From Paracoccus marinus (GTDB lineage: Bacteria; Pseudomonadota; Alphaproteobacteria; Rhodobacterales; Rhodobacteraceae): a stretch of DNA of 64,000 nt. This document shows, one piece after another, positions 8,811 through 18,374 of this stretch (position 1 is its first letter; each line of letters begins with the position of its first letter). Position numbers and translations under genes: made by a program. The stretch lies in contig NZ_VJYZ01000020.1 in assembly GCF_007018965.1 (NCBI RefSeq), forward strand, positions 20,773-84,772. The letters run 5' to 3'. A model generated the notes under the pieces. It did not search any database, was not told the DNA's origin, and saw nothing but the letters and a program-made list of their open reading frames with translations.

Positions 8811-9640
8811 GGGCGCGCCCACAGGAACAACCCGGCCCCTTTCGCGGCGGCAACGGCGGCGGCGCGGTCCAGCACAATGACGCCCCCCGCTTCCCATGCG
8901 ATGCCGGACAGGCCCGCGCGGGCCGCGGCCTCGATCGTCGCGGGCCCAAGCGTCGGCAGGTCGATCCGGCGGTCCTGCCCGGGCTTCGGCGCCTTGTAGA
9001 AGACCCCGCCCGCGCCACCGGGGCCCGCAGCCCCCGCCCGGTGCCGGGCCACGAAATCCAGCATCGCGTCGGTGCCGGGCAGCGTCTCGACCGCCACGCA
9101 CAGCGCGCTTGCCACCACGGCGCCCTGCCCCAGATCCAGCGGTCCGAGCGCGGCCAGGATCTCGGCCGCGCGGTCGGCGTCGCGGCGGTCGGCGTCGGTC
9201 GGGTCGCCCGCCAGCACCCCCGCGCCGGGGACGAGGTCCGGCAGTAGGTCCTGCACGCCGACGACGGCTAGTCCCCAATCCTCGAAGATCGCGATCACCT
9301 CGCGCAGCGCGCCGTCGTCGCCGGACTGCATCGCGTTCAGGATGCGCGGCAGCAGCGCGGCGGTGCGCTGGTCGAACAGTTCCGGGTCGAGGCGCGGCCT
9401 GCGGACCGCGCCCGCGAACACGACCCGCCCGACCCCCTCGTCCACCAGCCGGTCGAGCAGCGGCACAAGCCGTTCCAGCCGGAACGGCTCAACCGCGAGG
9501 CCGTCGGGGACGAACCCTTCAAGGGCAAAGACGCGCGGTTCGGCGCCCACGTCACGCAGCGCGGCGACCACCACCGCCGCCAGCGATCCCTGCCCCGCGA
9601 TCACGACCGTGCGGGCGGGCGTCTTGCCGGTGACGGTCAT
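8807..9640 (-). CDS. lpxI: UDP-2,3-diacylglucosamine diphosphatase LpxI
   Basis: 277 residues of the DUF1009/LpxI family, the alphaproteobacterial replacement for LpxH. It cleaves UDP-2,3-diacylglucosamine to lipid X and UMP, feeding lpxB directly downstream. Seen here are the N-terminal VVIAGQGSLA, a central VFAGAVRRPRL, GDDGALREVIAIFEDWG and the C-terminal DLPTLGPATIEAAARAGLSG blocks. Both ends overlap their neighbours by four bases (ATGA with lpxA and lpxB), so lpxA-lpxI-lpxB are translationally coupled. Confidence 0.95.
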   Translation of the reverse strand: MTVTGKTPARTVVIAGQGSLAAVVVAALRDVGAEPRVFALEGFVPDGLAVEPFRLERLVPLLDRLVDEGVGRVVFAGAVRRPRLDPELFDQRTAALLPRILNAMQSGDDGALREVIAIFEDWGLAVVGVQDLLPDLVPGAGVLAGDPTDADRRDADRAAEILAALGPLDLGQGAVVASALCVAVETLPGTDAMLDFVARHRAGAAGPGGAGGVFYKAPKPGQDRRIDLPTLGPATIEAAARAGLSGIAWEAGGVIVLDRAAAVAAAKGAGLFLWARP

Positions 9641-10422
9641 GCCTGCGGCGTCAGAAAGCTGCGCTCGGACGGCGCGAGGATGAAGTCGAGCACCTCGCGT
9701 TCCATCGCCGACACGCGGCCGACGGCGCGTTCGCGCGCGGTCTCGCGCAGCGATCCGCCCGACAGCGCGGCGAGCAGCTGGCGCAGCGCCAGCACGTCGG
9801 CGCGGCCCGCCCCGCGGCGCTTGAGGCCGATGAGGTTCAGCCCGTCCACCTGCCCGCGCGGCCCCTGCACCAACGCATGGGGCAGAACGTCGGCCGTCAC
9901 CATCGTGACCGCGCCGATCATCGCCCCTCGGCCGATCCGCACGAACTGGTGAATGCCTGACAACCCGCCCACGATCACCTCGTCCTCGATCACGCAATGG
10001 CCCGCGACGGCCACGTTGTTGACCAGGATGACGTTGTTGCCCACGCGGCAATCATGCGCGATGTGGCTGCCCGCCATGAACAGCCCGTCATCGCCGACGA
10101 CCGTCTCGCCCCCGCCGCCCTCGGTCCCGGGGTTGATGGTCACGTATTCGCGGATGCGGTTGCGCGCCCCGATCCGCAGGACCGTGCGCTCGCCCCGGAA
10201 CTTGAGGTCCTGAGGCGCCTCGCCGATGCAGGCAAACGGGAAGATCGTCGTGCCGGCCCCGATCCGGGTGTCGCCGGTGACGACGACATGGCTTTTCAGG
10301 ACCACGCCCTCGTCCAGTCGCACCTGCGCGCCGACATGGCAGAACGGCCCCACCTCGACGCCCGCGCCCAGCACCGCGCCGGGCTCGACGACCGCAGAGG
10401 GGTGGACCGATCCCTCAACCAT
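9637..10422 (-). CDS. lpxA: Acyl-ACP--UDP-N-acetylglucosamine O-acyltransferase
   Basis: 261 residues, the normal LpxA length. It performs the first step of lipid A synthesis, transferring 3-hydroxyacyl chains to UDP-GlcNAc. The left-handed beta-helix hexapeptide repeats are plain from residue 8 onward ([18 protein letters not shown]), followed by [22 protein letters not shown] and AGSHIAHDC, which holds the catalytic His, and the helical C-terminal domain. It overlaps fabZ by eight bases and lpxI by four. lpxD, the next acyltransferase of the pathway, is not found next to it. Confidence 0.98.
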   Translation of the reverse strand: MVEGSVHPSAVVEPGAVLGAGVEVGPFCHVGAQVRLDEGVVLKSHVVVTGDTRIGAGTTIFPFACIGEAPQDLKFRGERTVLRIGARNRIREYVTINPGTEGGGGETVVGDDGLFMAGSHIAHDCRVGNNVILVNNVAVAGHCVIEDEVIVGGLSGIHQFVRIGRGAMIGAVTMVTADVLPHALVQGPRGQVDGLNLIGLKRRGAGRADVLALRQLLAALSGGSLRETARERAVGRVSAMEREVLDFILAPSERSFLTPQA

Positions 10423-10894
10423 TCGCCGGAAGGTCCATCATCGCGGTGAAATCCGCCTCGGCGCACAGCTTGTCACCCACCATCCCCCGGCCGCGGAAGC
10501 GCCAGATGCGGCCGCCCGCGCGGGTGATGTCGATGTGCAGCTCAAGCACGTCGCCGGGGACGACCATGCTGCGGAACTTGCAGTTGTCGATCGCCATGAA
10601 ATACGTGAGCAGGTTGCGGTCCGCCACGTCCAGCGTGACGCCGACGAGGACGGCGGCGGTCTGGGCCATCGCCTCGACCACCAGGACGCCGGGCATGATC
10701 GGCGCGTTCGGGAAGTGGCCGGGGAAATGCGGCTCGTTCGCAGTCACGTTCTTGATGCCCACCGCCGACGTCCCGGGCACGATGTCGCGCACCTTGTCCA
10801 CCAGCAGGAACGGATAGCGGTGCGGGATGATCCGCTTGATCAGGGCAAGGTCGGCCTCGGTATGTGGGGCAGGCGTGCGCTCGGTGGCGGCCAT
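10415..10894 (-). CDS. fabZ: 3-hydroxyacyl-ACP dehydratase FabZ
   Basis: 159-residue hotdog-fold enzyme of type II fatty acid synthesis. It competes with LpxA for 3-hydroxyacyl-ACP, which is why the two genes sit together. The motif [14 protein letters not shown] and the catalytic stretch [24 protein letters not shown] (catalytic His in GHFP and Glu in VVEAMAQ) are intact. The ATG is preceded by GGAGGAACC on the coding strand. A 26 bp gap separates it from nadD upstream. Confidence 0.97.
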   Translation of the reverse strand: MAATERTPAPHTEADLALIKRIIPHRYPFLLVDKVRDIVPGTSAVGIKNVTANEPHFPGHFPNAPIMPGVLVVEAMAQTAAVLVGVTLDVADRNLLTYFMAIDNCKFRSMVVPGDVLELHIDITRAGGRIWRFRGRGMVGDKLCAEADFTAMMDLPANG

Positions 10895-10920
10895 CGGTTC
10901 CTCCGGTTTTCGACCAGCTA

Positions 10921-11625
10921 TCAAACGGGGGGCGCGCTTGGCAAGCTTGCCCCGCCTGCGGGCGGGTGGCGCGGCGCGCCTGACCGCCGGGCGGCACGGA
11001 TCGCGGCCGACGACACGGGCGACATCGGCACGTCGATCAGCACCCAAGCGGGCGGCTTGCAGTCGGCCAGCAGCGCCGCGCGGGCCTGCGGCAGGCGGTG
11101 GCGTTCCAGCGCGTGCGCGGCGTGCGAGAACCGCGCGGGCAGGCGCGATCCGGGCCGGGCGATGACGCCGATGGGGACGCGGGCCGCGATCTCGCGCCAG
11201 CGTTCCCAGCGGTCGAACTGGACCAGGTTGTCGGACCCCATCAGCCAGACGAAGCGCACGCCCGGCCAGCCATGCTGCATCGCGGCCAGCGTGTCGGCGG
11301 TCTTGCGGGTGCCCAGCCGCGTCTCAAGGTCGGTGACGACGACGCGGGGATCGTCGAGGATCGCGCGCGCGGCGGCGATGCGTTCGGCGATGGGCGCGGG
11401 TCCATGCGCCTTGAGCGGATTGCCGGGCGTGACCAGCCACCAGATGCGGTCAAGCCGGAACCGCCGCAGCGCCAGTTCGCTGATCTGGACATGAGCCTTG
11501 TGCGGGGGATCGAACGATCCGCCAAGCAGGCCGATCCGCATGCCGGGCAGGCCCACGGGCAGCCCCGCGCGCGATCCTGGCGCCTTTGGCGGTCCCGAGC
11601 GGAAGCGGTGGCCGCGCGACAGCAC
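10921..11625 (-). CDS. nadD: Nicotinate-nucleotide adenylyltransferase
   Basis: NadD makes deamido-NAD from nicotinate mononucleotide and ATP. The nucleotidyltransferase motif reads [11 protein letters not shown], with the HxxH pair intact but Ala in place of the usual Gly. [12 protein letters not shown] and the late [12 protein letters not shown] block, in place of the family ISxTxxR, agree. I give the GTG at 11625, nine bases after the ompH stop, because relatives carry a Pro-rich N-terminal leader; the ATG at 11541 (MRIGLLGG) is a real alternative giving 206 residues. Its placement between ompH and fabZ, where lpxD often lies in other proteobacteria, is unusual. Confidence 0.9.
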   Translation of the reverse strand: MLSRGHRFRSGPPKAPGSRAGLPVGLPGMRIGLLGGSFDPPHKAHVQISELALRRFRLDRIWWLVTPGNPLKAHGPAPIAERIAAARAILDDPRVVVTDLETRLGTRKTADTLAAMQHGWPGVRFVWLMGSDNLVQFDRWERWREIAARVPIGVIARPGSRLPARFSHAAHALERHRLPQARAALLADCKPPAWVLIDVPMSPVSSAAIRAARRSGAPRHPPAGGASLPSAPPV

Positions 11626-11633
11626 GGACCCGG

Positions 11634-12560
11634 TCAGTTCCCCGCACCCGGGGCTGCGGGCGCGCCCGACGGCGCGGACAGATCGGGCGGGATCGGCGCG
11701 GATGGAGAGGTTGCGGCATCAGGCGCAGGCTGGCCTGCCGGAGTGTCCCCCGGCTGGCCCCCCGGCTGGGCAGGCGGCTGGCCCTCCGGCTGGGCAGGCG
11801 GCTGGCCCCCCGGCTGGGCAGGCGGCGTGAACGGATCGATCCCGCCCGCGTCCCCCTCGGTGGGACCGGCCCCTGGCGCGGCTTCGGTGCCCGCCGGTTG
11901 CCGGGGCACGACGGTGGGCGGCTGAACCTTGCCCGCGCCGTCGCCGATCTCGCCGTTCAGGCGCGACACGGCGGCGTCGGTGATGTCGATCGCCTCGGCC
12001 GACAGAAGGACGGTGCGGGGGTCCAGCACCACCACCGCGCCGCGTTCGCGCATCAGCGCGCCGATCACCGGGATTGCGGCGGCGAAGAACGTGCTGCGCT
12101 CGGCGTCCGACAGCGCCGCGACCTCCAGCGAGGCCGCCTCGCGTTCGCGCCGCAAGGTCGTCACCCGCTCGTCGAAGGCGGCGGCTCGGGCGCGGAAATC
12201 CTCGGCCGGAAGCGTCGCGCGCTGATCGGTCAGCGCCGCCTCTTCGGCCGACAGTTCCTTGACCAGCCGGTCGTTTTCCGCCTCGAGCGCGCGCAGCCGC
12301 TCGGCCACCAGCGCCTCGGCCCGCTTGCCCCATGCGGACCGGCTGTAAAGCTGTTCCTGGTCCACGGTGACGATCGCCTTGGACATCGCCGCACCGTTCG
12401 TCGGTGAAGGTGAAGTCGGTGCAGGTGAGGTGAGGGATGGTGAGGCAGGCGCAGGCGAGCCCGCCCCCGCCGCGTCCGCCCCCGGCGCCTGTTGCGCCAG
12501 CGCGCCGATCGGCGCGAGGCTTGCCAGCAGCGCGGCCCGGATCAGCAGCCGCGCCGCCAT
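11634..12560 (-). CDS. OmpH/Skp-family periplasmic chaperone with Pro/Gln-rich tail
   Basis: 308 residues. A signal peptide ends near AQQAPG (residue 22) and is followed by a Ser/Pro/Thr-rich spacer to about residue 58. The Skp-like core (about 60-220) starts IVTVDQEQLYSRSAWGKRAEALV and has the long coiled-coil arms (LRALEAENDRLVKELSAEEAAL). Skp holds unfolded outer-membrane proteins on the way to BamA, whose gene lies immediately upstream and overlaps it by one base (TGATG). The last 85 residues are Pro/Gln/Gly-rich with an octapeptide repeat (PPAQPGGQ type), absent from classical Skp, which ends soon after the coil. Confidence 0.88.
   Translation of the reverse strand: MAARLLIRAALLASLAPIGALAQQAPGADAAGAGSPAPASPSLTSPAPTSPSPTNGAAMSKAIVTVDQEQLYSRSAWGKRAEALVAERLRALEAENDRLVKELSAEEAALTDQRATLPAEDFRARAAAFDERVTTLRREREAASLEVAALSDAERSTFFAAAIPVIGALMRERGAVVVLDPRTVLLSAEAIDITDAAVSRLNGEIGDGAGKVQPPTVVPRQPAGTEAAPGAGPTEGDAGGIDPFTPPAQPGGQPPAQPEGQPPAQPGGQPGDTPAGQPAPDAATSPSAPIPPDLSAPSGAPAAPGAGN
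11752..11823 (-). repeat. Three 24-bp tandem repeats in the OmpH/Skp tail
   Basis: Three head-to-tail 24-bp units at 11752-11775, 11776-11799 and 11800-11823 differ at only a base or so. Each encodes eight residues of the PAQPGGQP / PAQPEGQP kind. The whole-codon period keeps the frame, so copy number can vary between strains without breaking the gene. Confidence 0.9.
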
Positions 12561-14896
12561 CAGAACCGCGTGGACAGCGTCAGGTCGAACGCCTGTTCCT
12601 CGTCATAGTCCTCTTTCTGGACCGCCTTGGCGAGGTTGAAGCGCAGCGGCCCGACCGGCGTGGTCCAGAACAGCGACACGCCGACCGCCGCGCGGACGCG
12701 CATGGTGTCGTCCACTTCGACGCCGTAGGCGCCGGTCGTCTCGTCAAGGCCCCAGACCGAGCCCGCGTCGGCGAACAGCCCCGCGTCGATCCCGTATTCC
12801 TCGGGCAGCCCCAGCGGGAAGCGCGCCTCGGCGCGGGCGGCCCAGTAGAAGTTGCCCCCCAGCGCGTCCTCGTTCGGGGCGGCCAGGTCGCGCGGACCAT
12901 AGCCGTTCGGCTTGAAGCCGCGGACCTTGTTGTTGCCGGTGAAGCGGTCGGTGATCCGGCTCACGTCGTCTTCCAGCATGTGAACCGCGCCGCCCTCGAC
13001 CTCGGCCAGCAAGGTCACGTTGCGCCGCCACGCGGTGCTTTCGACGCCCGCGATCAGCGTGGTCGTGACCGAGTTCACGTCGCCGCCCAAGCCCGCGAAG
13101 TCCTGCGCGAGGTCCAGCTTGTAGCTGGTCAGCGGATCAAGCCCGGTGCGGCGGGTGTCATAGCTGTAGTTGTAGCCTAGGGACGACGACAGGCGCGGCC
13201 CCTGCTCGAAGTAGAGGATCGGCGACGACCCATCCAGCTCACCCGTCTCGGGATCGACCTCGATCGGGTCCACGTCCTTCAGCTCGTCCTGTTCCAGACG
13301 GTAGCGCAGCTCGACCCGGCCGTTCTCGCTGACGGGGAACTCGATCCCGGTCAGGAACCCCGCCCCTTCGGTGTTGTAGTCCGAGTTCAGGCGGTCGGTG
13401 GTCTGGTACCAGGCCGAGAACCGCGCGCGAAGATCGCGGTCGAGGAACGCGGGTTCCACGAAGTCGAAGGCGAAGTTCTGCGAGCCATCGGTGGTGGACA
13501 GGCTCAGCCCGACCTCTTGCCCGCGGCCCAGGAAGTTGCGTTCCTGCAGCGCGACGTTCAGGCCGACGCCGGCGGACGCGCCGTAGCTTGCGCCAAACGA
13601 CAGGCTGCCGGTCGGCTGCTCCTCGACGTTCACGTCCACGATCACCTCTTGCGGCGAGGTGCCGGGGCGGCTTTCGACCTGCGCGTCGGCGAAGTAGCCG
13701 AGCGCGCGGATGCGTTCGGCCGCGTTCCTGATCTCGCGCGGGTTGAAGGGGTCGCCTTCGACGGTGCGGAACTGACGCCGAATCACCTGGTCCAGCGTGG
13801 TCGTGTTGCCCTCGATGTCGATCCGCTCGACGAAGATGCGGGGGCCGCGGGTCAGCGCGAAGGTCAGGCCCAGCGACTGGTTGCGCTCGTTCTTGACGAC
13901 GCGCGGCTCGATGCTGATGAAGTCGAGGCCCTGCTGGATGGCGACGGTTTCCATGCGGCGGATCGTGTTCTCGACCGCTTGCGGGCTGTAGACCTCGCCG
14001 GGGCGGACGCGGTTCTGGGCCGCGAACGGGGCGGCATCGACGCCCGGCACTTCGCTGATCGTGTCCACCTGCGCGAAGGTGTAGCGCGGCCCCTCGTAGA
14101 TGTCGTAGGTGACGAAGAACGCGTCACGTTCGCGGCTGATTTCCGGGGCGACGGCGCTGACGCGGAAGTCGGCGTAGCCGCGCGAGCGGTAGAAGTCGAT
14201 CAGCAGCTGCTGGTCAAGCTGCTGGCGTTCGGGGGCATAGGTATCGCGCTGGATGAAGGTCCGCAGCAGGCCCGCCTGCTTGGTCTGCAGGACGTTGCGC
14301 AGCTGGCGGTCGGAAAACGCGCGGTTGCCGGTAAAGCCGATCCGCTCGATCTCGGTCACGTCGCCTTCGCGGATCTCGAACACCAGATCGACCTGGTTCT
14401 GGCCGCGCCGGATCACGCGGGGATCGACGCGGGCGGCCAGGCGGCCGCCGGCGGCGTAGGCGGCGGCGATCAGCTGCGCGTCCTGTTCAGTCTGCGCGGG
14501 CGACAGCACCCGGTTCGCGCGCGAACTGACGATCTCGGCCAGGTCCTCGTCCTTGAGGCGGCGGTTCCCCTCGAAGCTGATGACGCGGATGGTCGGGTAT
14601 TCGGACACGCGGATGACAAGCGTGCCGCCCTGCGGCACCAGCTCGACGGTCTCGAACAGGCCCGACTGCTGCAGGCGCTGCTGCGCCTCGTTCAGGTCAC
14701 CGGCGCTCAGATCCTGGCCACGGTCGATGCCGGCGGTGGACAGGATTGTTGCGGACTCGATCCGCTGCGATCCCTCGATCTGTACGTTGCTGAAGGTATA
14801 GGCCATCGCCGGTGCCGGCACCGCGACCAGCGCGGGCGCAAGCGCCAGCACCGAAACCAGCGCCGCCGCGCCCCTGCCGAAAGTCCGTTTGGTCAT
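12560..14896 (-). CDS. bamA: Outer membrane protein assembly factor BamA
   Basis: 778 residues, standard for Omp85/BamA. The signal peptide ends at AMA (about residue 32). Five POTRA domains follow, the first starting YTFSNVQIEGSQRIES, and the barrel begins around residue 430 with a region such as GSLSFGASYGASAGVGL. VRGFKPNGYGPRD is the conserved loop 6 (VRGF) motif, and the chain ends TLSTRF with a terminal Phe as outer-membrane barrels do. It inserts barrel proteins and is preceded by rseP (98 bp gap) and followed by the Skp-like chaperone. Confidence 0.98.
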   Translation of the reverse strand: MTKRTFGRGAAALVSVLALAPALVAVPAPAMAYTFSNVQIEGSQRIESATILSTAGIDRGQDLSAGDLNEAQQRLQQSGLFETVELVPQGGTLVIRVSEYPTIRVISFEGNRRLKDEDLAEIVSSRANRVLSPAQTEQDAQLIAAAYAAGGRLAARVDPRVIRRGQNQVDLVFEIREGDVTEIERIGFTGNRAFSDRQLRNVLQTKQAGLLRTFIQRDTYAPERQQLDQQLLIDFYRSRGYADFRVSAVAPEISRERDAFFVTYDIYEGPRYTFAQVDTISEVPGVDAAPFAAQNRVRPGEVYSPQAVENTIRRMETVAIQQGLDFISIEPRVVKNERNQSLGLTFALTRGPRIFVERIDIEGNTTTLDQVIRRQFRTVEGDPFNPREIRNAAERIRALGYFADAQVESRPGTSPQEVIVDVNVEEQPTGSLSFGASYGASAGVGLNVALQERNFLGRGQEVGLSLSTTDGSQNFAFDFVEPAFLDRDLRARFSAWYQTTDRLNSDYNTEGAGFLTGIEFPVSENGRVELRYRLEQDELKDVDPIEVDPETGELDGSSPILYFEQGPRLSSSLGYNYSYDTRRTGLDPLTSYKLDLAQDFAGLGGDVNSVTTTLIAGVESTAWRRNVTLLAEVEGGAVHMLEDDVSRITDRFTGNNKVRGFKPNGYGPRDLAAPNEDALGGNFYWAARAEARFPLGLPEEYGIDAGLFADAGSVWGLDETTGAYGVEVDDTMRVRAAVGVSLFWTTPVGPLRFNLAKAVQKEDYDEEQAFDLTLSTRF

Positions 14897-14994
14897 GGCC
14901 GCCCCTCATGCATCCGCCGTGCGCGGGGTTCCCCCGTCGCAATTGCGGCGATGGTTAATCACCGCCGCGCGCGCTGTCAAAACAAAGCCCTCGG

Positions 14995-16323
14995 TCAGCG
15001 GCACAGAATGTCGTTGGAGAGACCGAAAATCATCAGTGACAGCACCGCCGCCAGCCCGATCGAGGTCAGGATGCGCAGCGCGCGGGGCGACGGCGGGCGG
15101 CCGGTCACCGCCTCCCACGTGAAGAAGGCGAGATGGCCGCCGTCAAGGACCGGGACCGGCAGGATATTGAGAAACCCGATCGCCGCCGACAGGACGCCGA
15201 TCCACAGCACGAAGCTGGTGAACCCGGTGGTGGCCGCCTGCCCGGTGCTTTCGGCGATCGAGATGGCCCCGCCCAGGTTGCAGCTGCCGATCTGCCCCGA
15301 CAGCATCGCCCACAGCCCCGACACCGAGCCGACGATGATCGACCAGGTCTGGGCGATGCCGGTGCGCAGCGCCTCGAACGGGCCGGGCGCGCGGGTCGCG
15401 GGGGTGAAGTAGCCGCTGTCACCCGTGACGCCGATCAGCCATCGCTTCTCGTAGCCGTCGGCGGTGGGCAGGTCCTGCCGCTTGGGCACAAGGGTATAAT
15501 CGGCCTCGCCCGCGCCGGGCCGCCAGACGCGCAGAAGGATCGCGCCGCCGTTCGCCGCCTCGACCCGCTGGCGCAGTTCGTCGAAGCGGAAGACGGGCGT
15601 GCCGTCGATGGCCCGGATCACGTCGCCGGGCCGAAGCCCCGCGCCGGATGCGGCGCTGCGCGGGGCCACGCCCGCGATCAGGGGCGGCGCGGGATGGGGG
15701 CCGCGGACCGTGACCTCGGCCCCGTCGCGGCGCACTGTCCAGTCGAAGGCCGCCGCCGCGGGCAGGTCGCGCCCGGCGCTGAACAGCGCGGGCCAGTCGG
15801 GGACGGGGCGGCCGTCGATCGACAGGATCTCGTCGCCCGGCCGCAATTCGTTGACGATGCCGGGCGGGGTCGGTGCGACCTCGCCCACCTGAACGCGGTC
15901 GACGGCCACGCCCTGAATTGCGATCACGGCCGCGAAGATCACGGTCGACAGGATGAAGTTCGCAAGCGGCCCCGCCGCGACGGTGGCGAAGCGCCCCCAC
16001 AGCGGCGCGCCTTCGAGGGTCTGGCGCCGCAGGGCGGGATCGACGGGGCGTCCGGGACCCGCGCTTGCGGCGTCCGCATCGCCCAGGAACCGGACGTAGC
16101 CCCCCAGCGGGATCGCGGCCACCTGCCACAGCGTTCCGCGCCGGTCGCGCCGCGACCAGAGCCGCGGGCCGAAGCCCAGCGAGAACACCTCGGCCCGGAT
16201 CCCCGACCAGCGGCCGACGATATAGTGGCCGTATTCGTGGACACCGACGATGATCGACAGGGCCACGACGAAGGCGACGATGGTCCAGGCAACGCCGCCC
16301 AGCTGGCTGATGATGTCGATCAT
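14995..16323 (-). CDS. rseP: Site-2 zinc metalloprotease RseP
   Basis: 442-residue intramembrane protease that cuts anti-sigma factors and remnant signal peptides. The zinc motif HEYGH is at residues 29-33 in the first transmembrane helix. Two PDZ-like regions lie in the periplasmic section (GDEILSIDGRPV and GDVIRAIDGTPV). The third zinc ligand is in VPVLDGGHL (about 391-399), and a last helix closes the protein. The ATG at 16323 gives the expected start just before TM1. It sits 37 bp after dxr, the usual order. Confidence 0.97.
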   Translation of the reverse strand: MIDIISQLGGVAWTIVAFVVALSIIVGVHEYGHYIVGRWSGIRAEVFSLGFGPRLWSRRDRRGTLWQVAAIPLGGYVRFLGDADAASAGPGRPVDPALRRQTLEGAPLWGRFATVAAGPLANFILSTVIFAAVIAIQGVAVDRVQVGEVAPTPPGIVNELRPGDEILSIDGRPVPDWPALFSAGRDLPAAAAFDWTVRRDGAEVTVRGPHPAPPLIAGVAPRSAASGAGLRPGDVIRAIDGTPVFRFDELRQRVEAANGGAILLRVWRPGAGEADYTLVPKRQDLPTADGYEKRWLIGVTGDSGYFTPATRAPGPFEALRTGIAQTWSIIVGSVSGLWAMLSGQIGSCNLGGAISIAESTGQAATTGFTSFVLWIGVLSAAIGFLNILPVPVLDGGHLAFFTWEAVTGRPPSPRALRILTSIGLAAVLSLMIFGLSNDILCR

Positions 16324-16360
16324 TGTCGTGCCTTTCCGGGCCGTCGCCTGAAATTCGCCG

Positions 16361-17536
16361 TCAGCCCCTGCGGGCGGCCCAGTCGCCCGCGTCGCGGCGC
16401 GCGGCCCGGTCCCAGGCCAGCACGGCGTCCAGATCGCCGGGACTGTCGCCGAAATGGGGACGCCCGGCGGCGATGTCCAGCGCATGCTCGACCGCCGGGG
16501 CCATGTCGGCAAAGCCGATCCGCCCGGCCATGAAGTCGTCGAGCGCCTGTTCCTTGGCCGCGTTCAGCACCGCGCCCGCCGCGCCGCCCTGCGCGATCAC
16601 CTCGCGCGCAAGCCGCAGCGCGGGCCAGCGCACCTCGTCCGGGGCGCGGAAGGTCAGCTGCCCCAGCGCGGCAAGGTCCAGCGCCGCGACCGGCAGCGCA
16701 GCGCGATCGGGCCAGTGCAGCGCGTGGCCGATCGCGTGGCGCATGTCGGGCGGACCCATATGGGCGAGCGTTGCCCCGTCGCAGTACGTGACCATGGCGT
16801 GGACGATGGATTCGGGATGCACGAGGACCCGGATGCGGTCGCTGGAGAGCCCGAAGAACTCGTGCGCTTCAATGACTTCCAGCGCCTTGTTGAACATGCT
16901 TGCGCTGTCGATGGTGATCCGCTGGCCCATCGACCAGTTCGGGTGGCACGACGCCTCGGCCACCGTCGCGCTCGCCAGCCGTTCCAGCGGCCAGTCGCGG
17001 AACGCCCCGCCCGACGCGGTGATCGTCACACGCTCGACGCCGTCGAGCTTGCCGCATCCAAGACATTGAAAGACGGCGGAATGTTCGGAATCGACCGGCA
17101 GGATCGCGGACCCGCTGGCGCGCGCCTTGCCCATCAGCAGCGGCCCGGCGGCGACCAAGCTTTCCTTGTTCGCCAGCGCCAGTGTGCCGCCCCGTTCCAC
17201 CACCCGCAGCCCCGGCATCAGGCCCGCCGTGCCCACGATCGCGGACAGCGACCAGTCCGACGGCATCCGCGCCGCCTCGTCGATCGCGACCTCGCCCGCC
17301 GCCGCCCTTGTGCCCGACCCCGCCAGCGCGTCCCGCAAGCCGCCCAGCAGGCTTTCGTCGGCGATGACGGCGACCTCGGCCCGCAGCGCGCGCGCCATCT
17401 CGGCCAGCCGCGCGACGTTGCGGCCGCCGGTCAGGGCGATGGTGCGGTAGGCGTCGGGGCCGCCCGCCCGCATCAGCAGGTCGAACGCGCTTTCGCCGAC
17501 CGATCCGGTCGCGCCGAAGATCGACAGGGTTTTCAT
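16361..17536 (-). CDS. dxr: 1-deoxy-D-xylulose 5-phosphate reductoisomerase
   Basis: 391-residue NADPH-dependent enzyme of the MEP isoprenoid pathway, supplying the precursor of undecaprenyl phosphate made by uppS in the same operon. The nucleotide loop FGATGSVGESAFDLL is at residues 8-22. ALANKESLVAAG, LPVDSEHSAVFQCL, ITASGGAFRDW and GQRITIDSASMFNKALEVIEAHEFF are the metal- and substrate-binding blocks. It starts one base after the cdsA stop. Confidence 0.98.
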   Translation of the reverse strand: MKTLSIFGATGSVGESAFDLLMRAGGPDAYRTIALTGGRNVARLAEMARALRAEVAVIADESLLGGLRDALAGSGTRAAAGEVAIDEAARMPSDWSLSAIVGTAGLMPGLRVVERGGTLALANKESLVAAGPLLMGKARASGSAILPVDSEHSAVFQCLGCGKLDGVERVTITASGGAFRDWPLERLASATVAEASCHPNWSMGQRITIDSASMFNKALEVIEAHEFFGLSSDRIRVLVHPESIVHAMVTYCDGATLAHMGPPDMRHAIGHALHWPDRAALPVAALDLAALGQLTFRAPDEVRWPALRLAREVIAQGGAAGAVLNAAKEQALDDFMAGRIGFADMAPAVEHALDIAAGRPHFGDSPGDLDAVLAWDRAARRDAGDWAARRG

Positions 17537-17537
17537 G

Positions 17538-18374
17538 TCAGCTCCCCAGCCGCGGGATCAGCGGCGCAAAGACAAGCGCGACGAGGAACGCGGCCGTCAG
17601 CGCGTCGAAGCGGTCCATGACGCCGCCGTGGCCCGGGATCAGGTCCGAGCTGTCCTTGATGCCCGTGCGCCGCTTCAGCGCGCTTTCGGCGATGTCGCCC
17701 ATCTGCCCGGCAAAGGCCAGCAGCGGCGCCACCGGCAGCATCCACCAGCTGCCATAGCCCGCCGCGATGAACAGGACCGCCAGCACCACCGCGCCGATCC
17801 AGCCGGCGAGCGTCCCACTCCACGTCTTGTTGGGGCTGATGGCGGGCCAGAACTTCGGCCCGCCAAGCGCCTTGCCCACGAAATAGCCCAGCACGTCCGA
17901 CTGCACGGCGGTCACGGCGATCCACAGCGCGACCGCCAGCCCTGCATCCTCGCGCACCTGCAGAAGCGACAGGCAGGCGAGGAAGAACGACAGCGCGAAC
18001 GCCACGAACTTGCCGCGATGCGCGGGATTGGTGCCGCGCCAGCCGATGACGACCGGAACGGCGACCAGCAGGACGGCGTATTCGAACGGATAGAACGACA
18101 CGAACAGGAAGATCAGCGCCGACATCAGCGCCAGCAGCCTCGAGCGGCGCGAGGCGGGGCTGGAATAGCGCTGCGACGCGGTGATCCGGGTCAGTTCCCA
18201 CATCAGCCCGGCGATCAGGACGGCCGCGCCCACGTGCAGCGGCAGGTGCCCCACGACCAGCACGACGACGCCCACGACGGCGACCATCAGCCCCGAACCG
18301 AAGCGCTGGGTCAGGTCCGCCCACCGTCCCGCCACCCGTCCCTGCGCTGGCGGGGGCCGAAGGCTCCGCCTCAT
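17538..18374 (-). CDS. cdsA: Phosphatidate cytidylyltransferase
   Basis: 278 residues with seven to eight transmembrane helices; makes CDP-diacylglycerol for all phospholipids. The family signature is complete near the C-terminus: SPNKTWSGTLAGWIG, then KDSSDLIPGHGGVMDRFD with the catalytic acidic residues. I place the start at the ATG overlapping the uppS stop (ATGA, 18371-18374); a longer frame exists upstream, but it is Arg/Pro-rich and runs inside uppS. The basic leader MRRSLRPP precedes the first helix. Confidence 0.95.
   Translation of the reverse strand: MRRSLRPPPAQGRVAGRWADLTQRFGSGLMVAVVGVVVLVVGHLPLHVGAAVLIAGLMWELTRITASQRYSSPASRRSRLLALMSALIFLFVSFYPFEYAVLLVAVPVVIGWRGTNPAHRGKFVAFALSFFLACLSLLQVREDAGLAVALWIAVTAVQSDVLGYFVGKALGGPKFWPAISPNKTWSGTLAGWIGAVVLAVLFIAAGYGSWWMLPVAPLLAFAGQMGDIAESALKRRTGIKDSSDLIPGHGGVMDRFDALTAAFLVALVFAPLIPRLGS

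Noticed and set aside
13517..15412. A 631-codon plus-strand frame opposite bamA
   Set aside because: Composition is that of a GC shadow (Arg, Asp, Leu, Val), no start signal, and bamA is certain.
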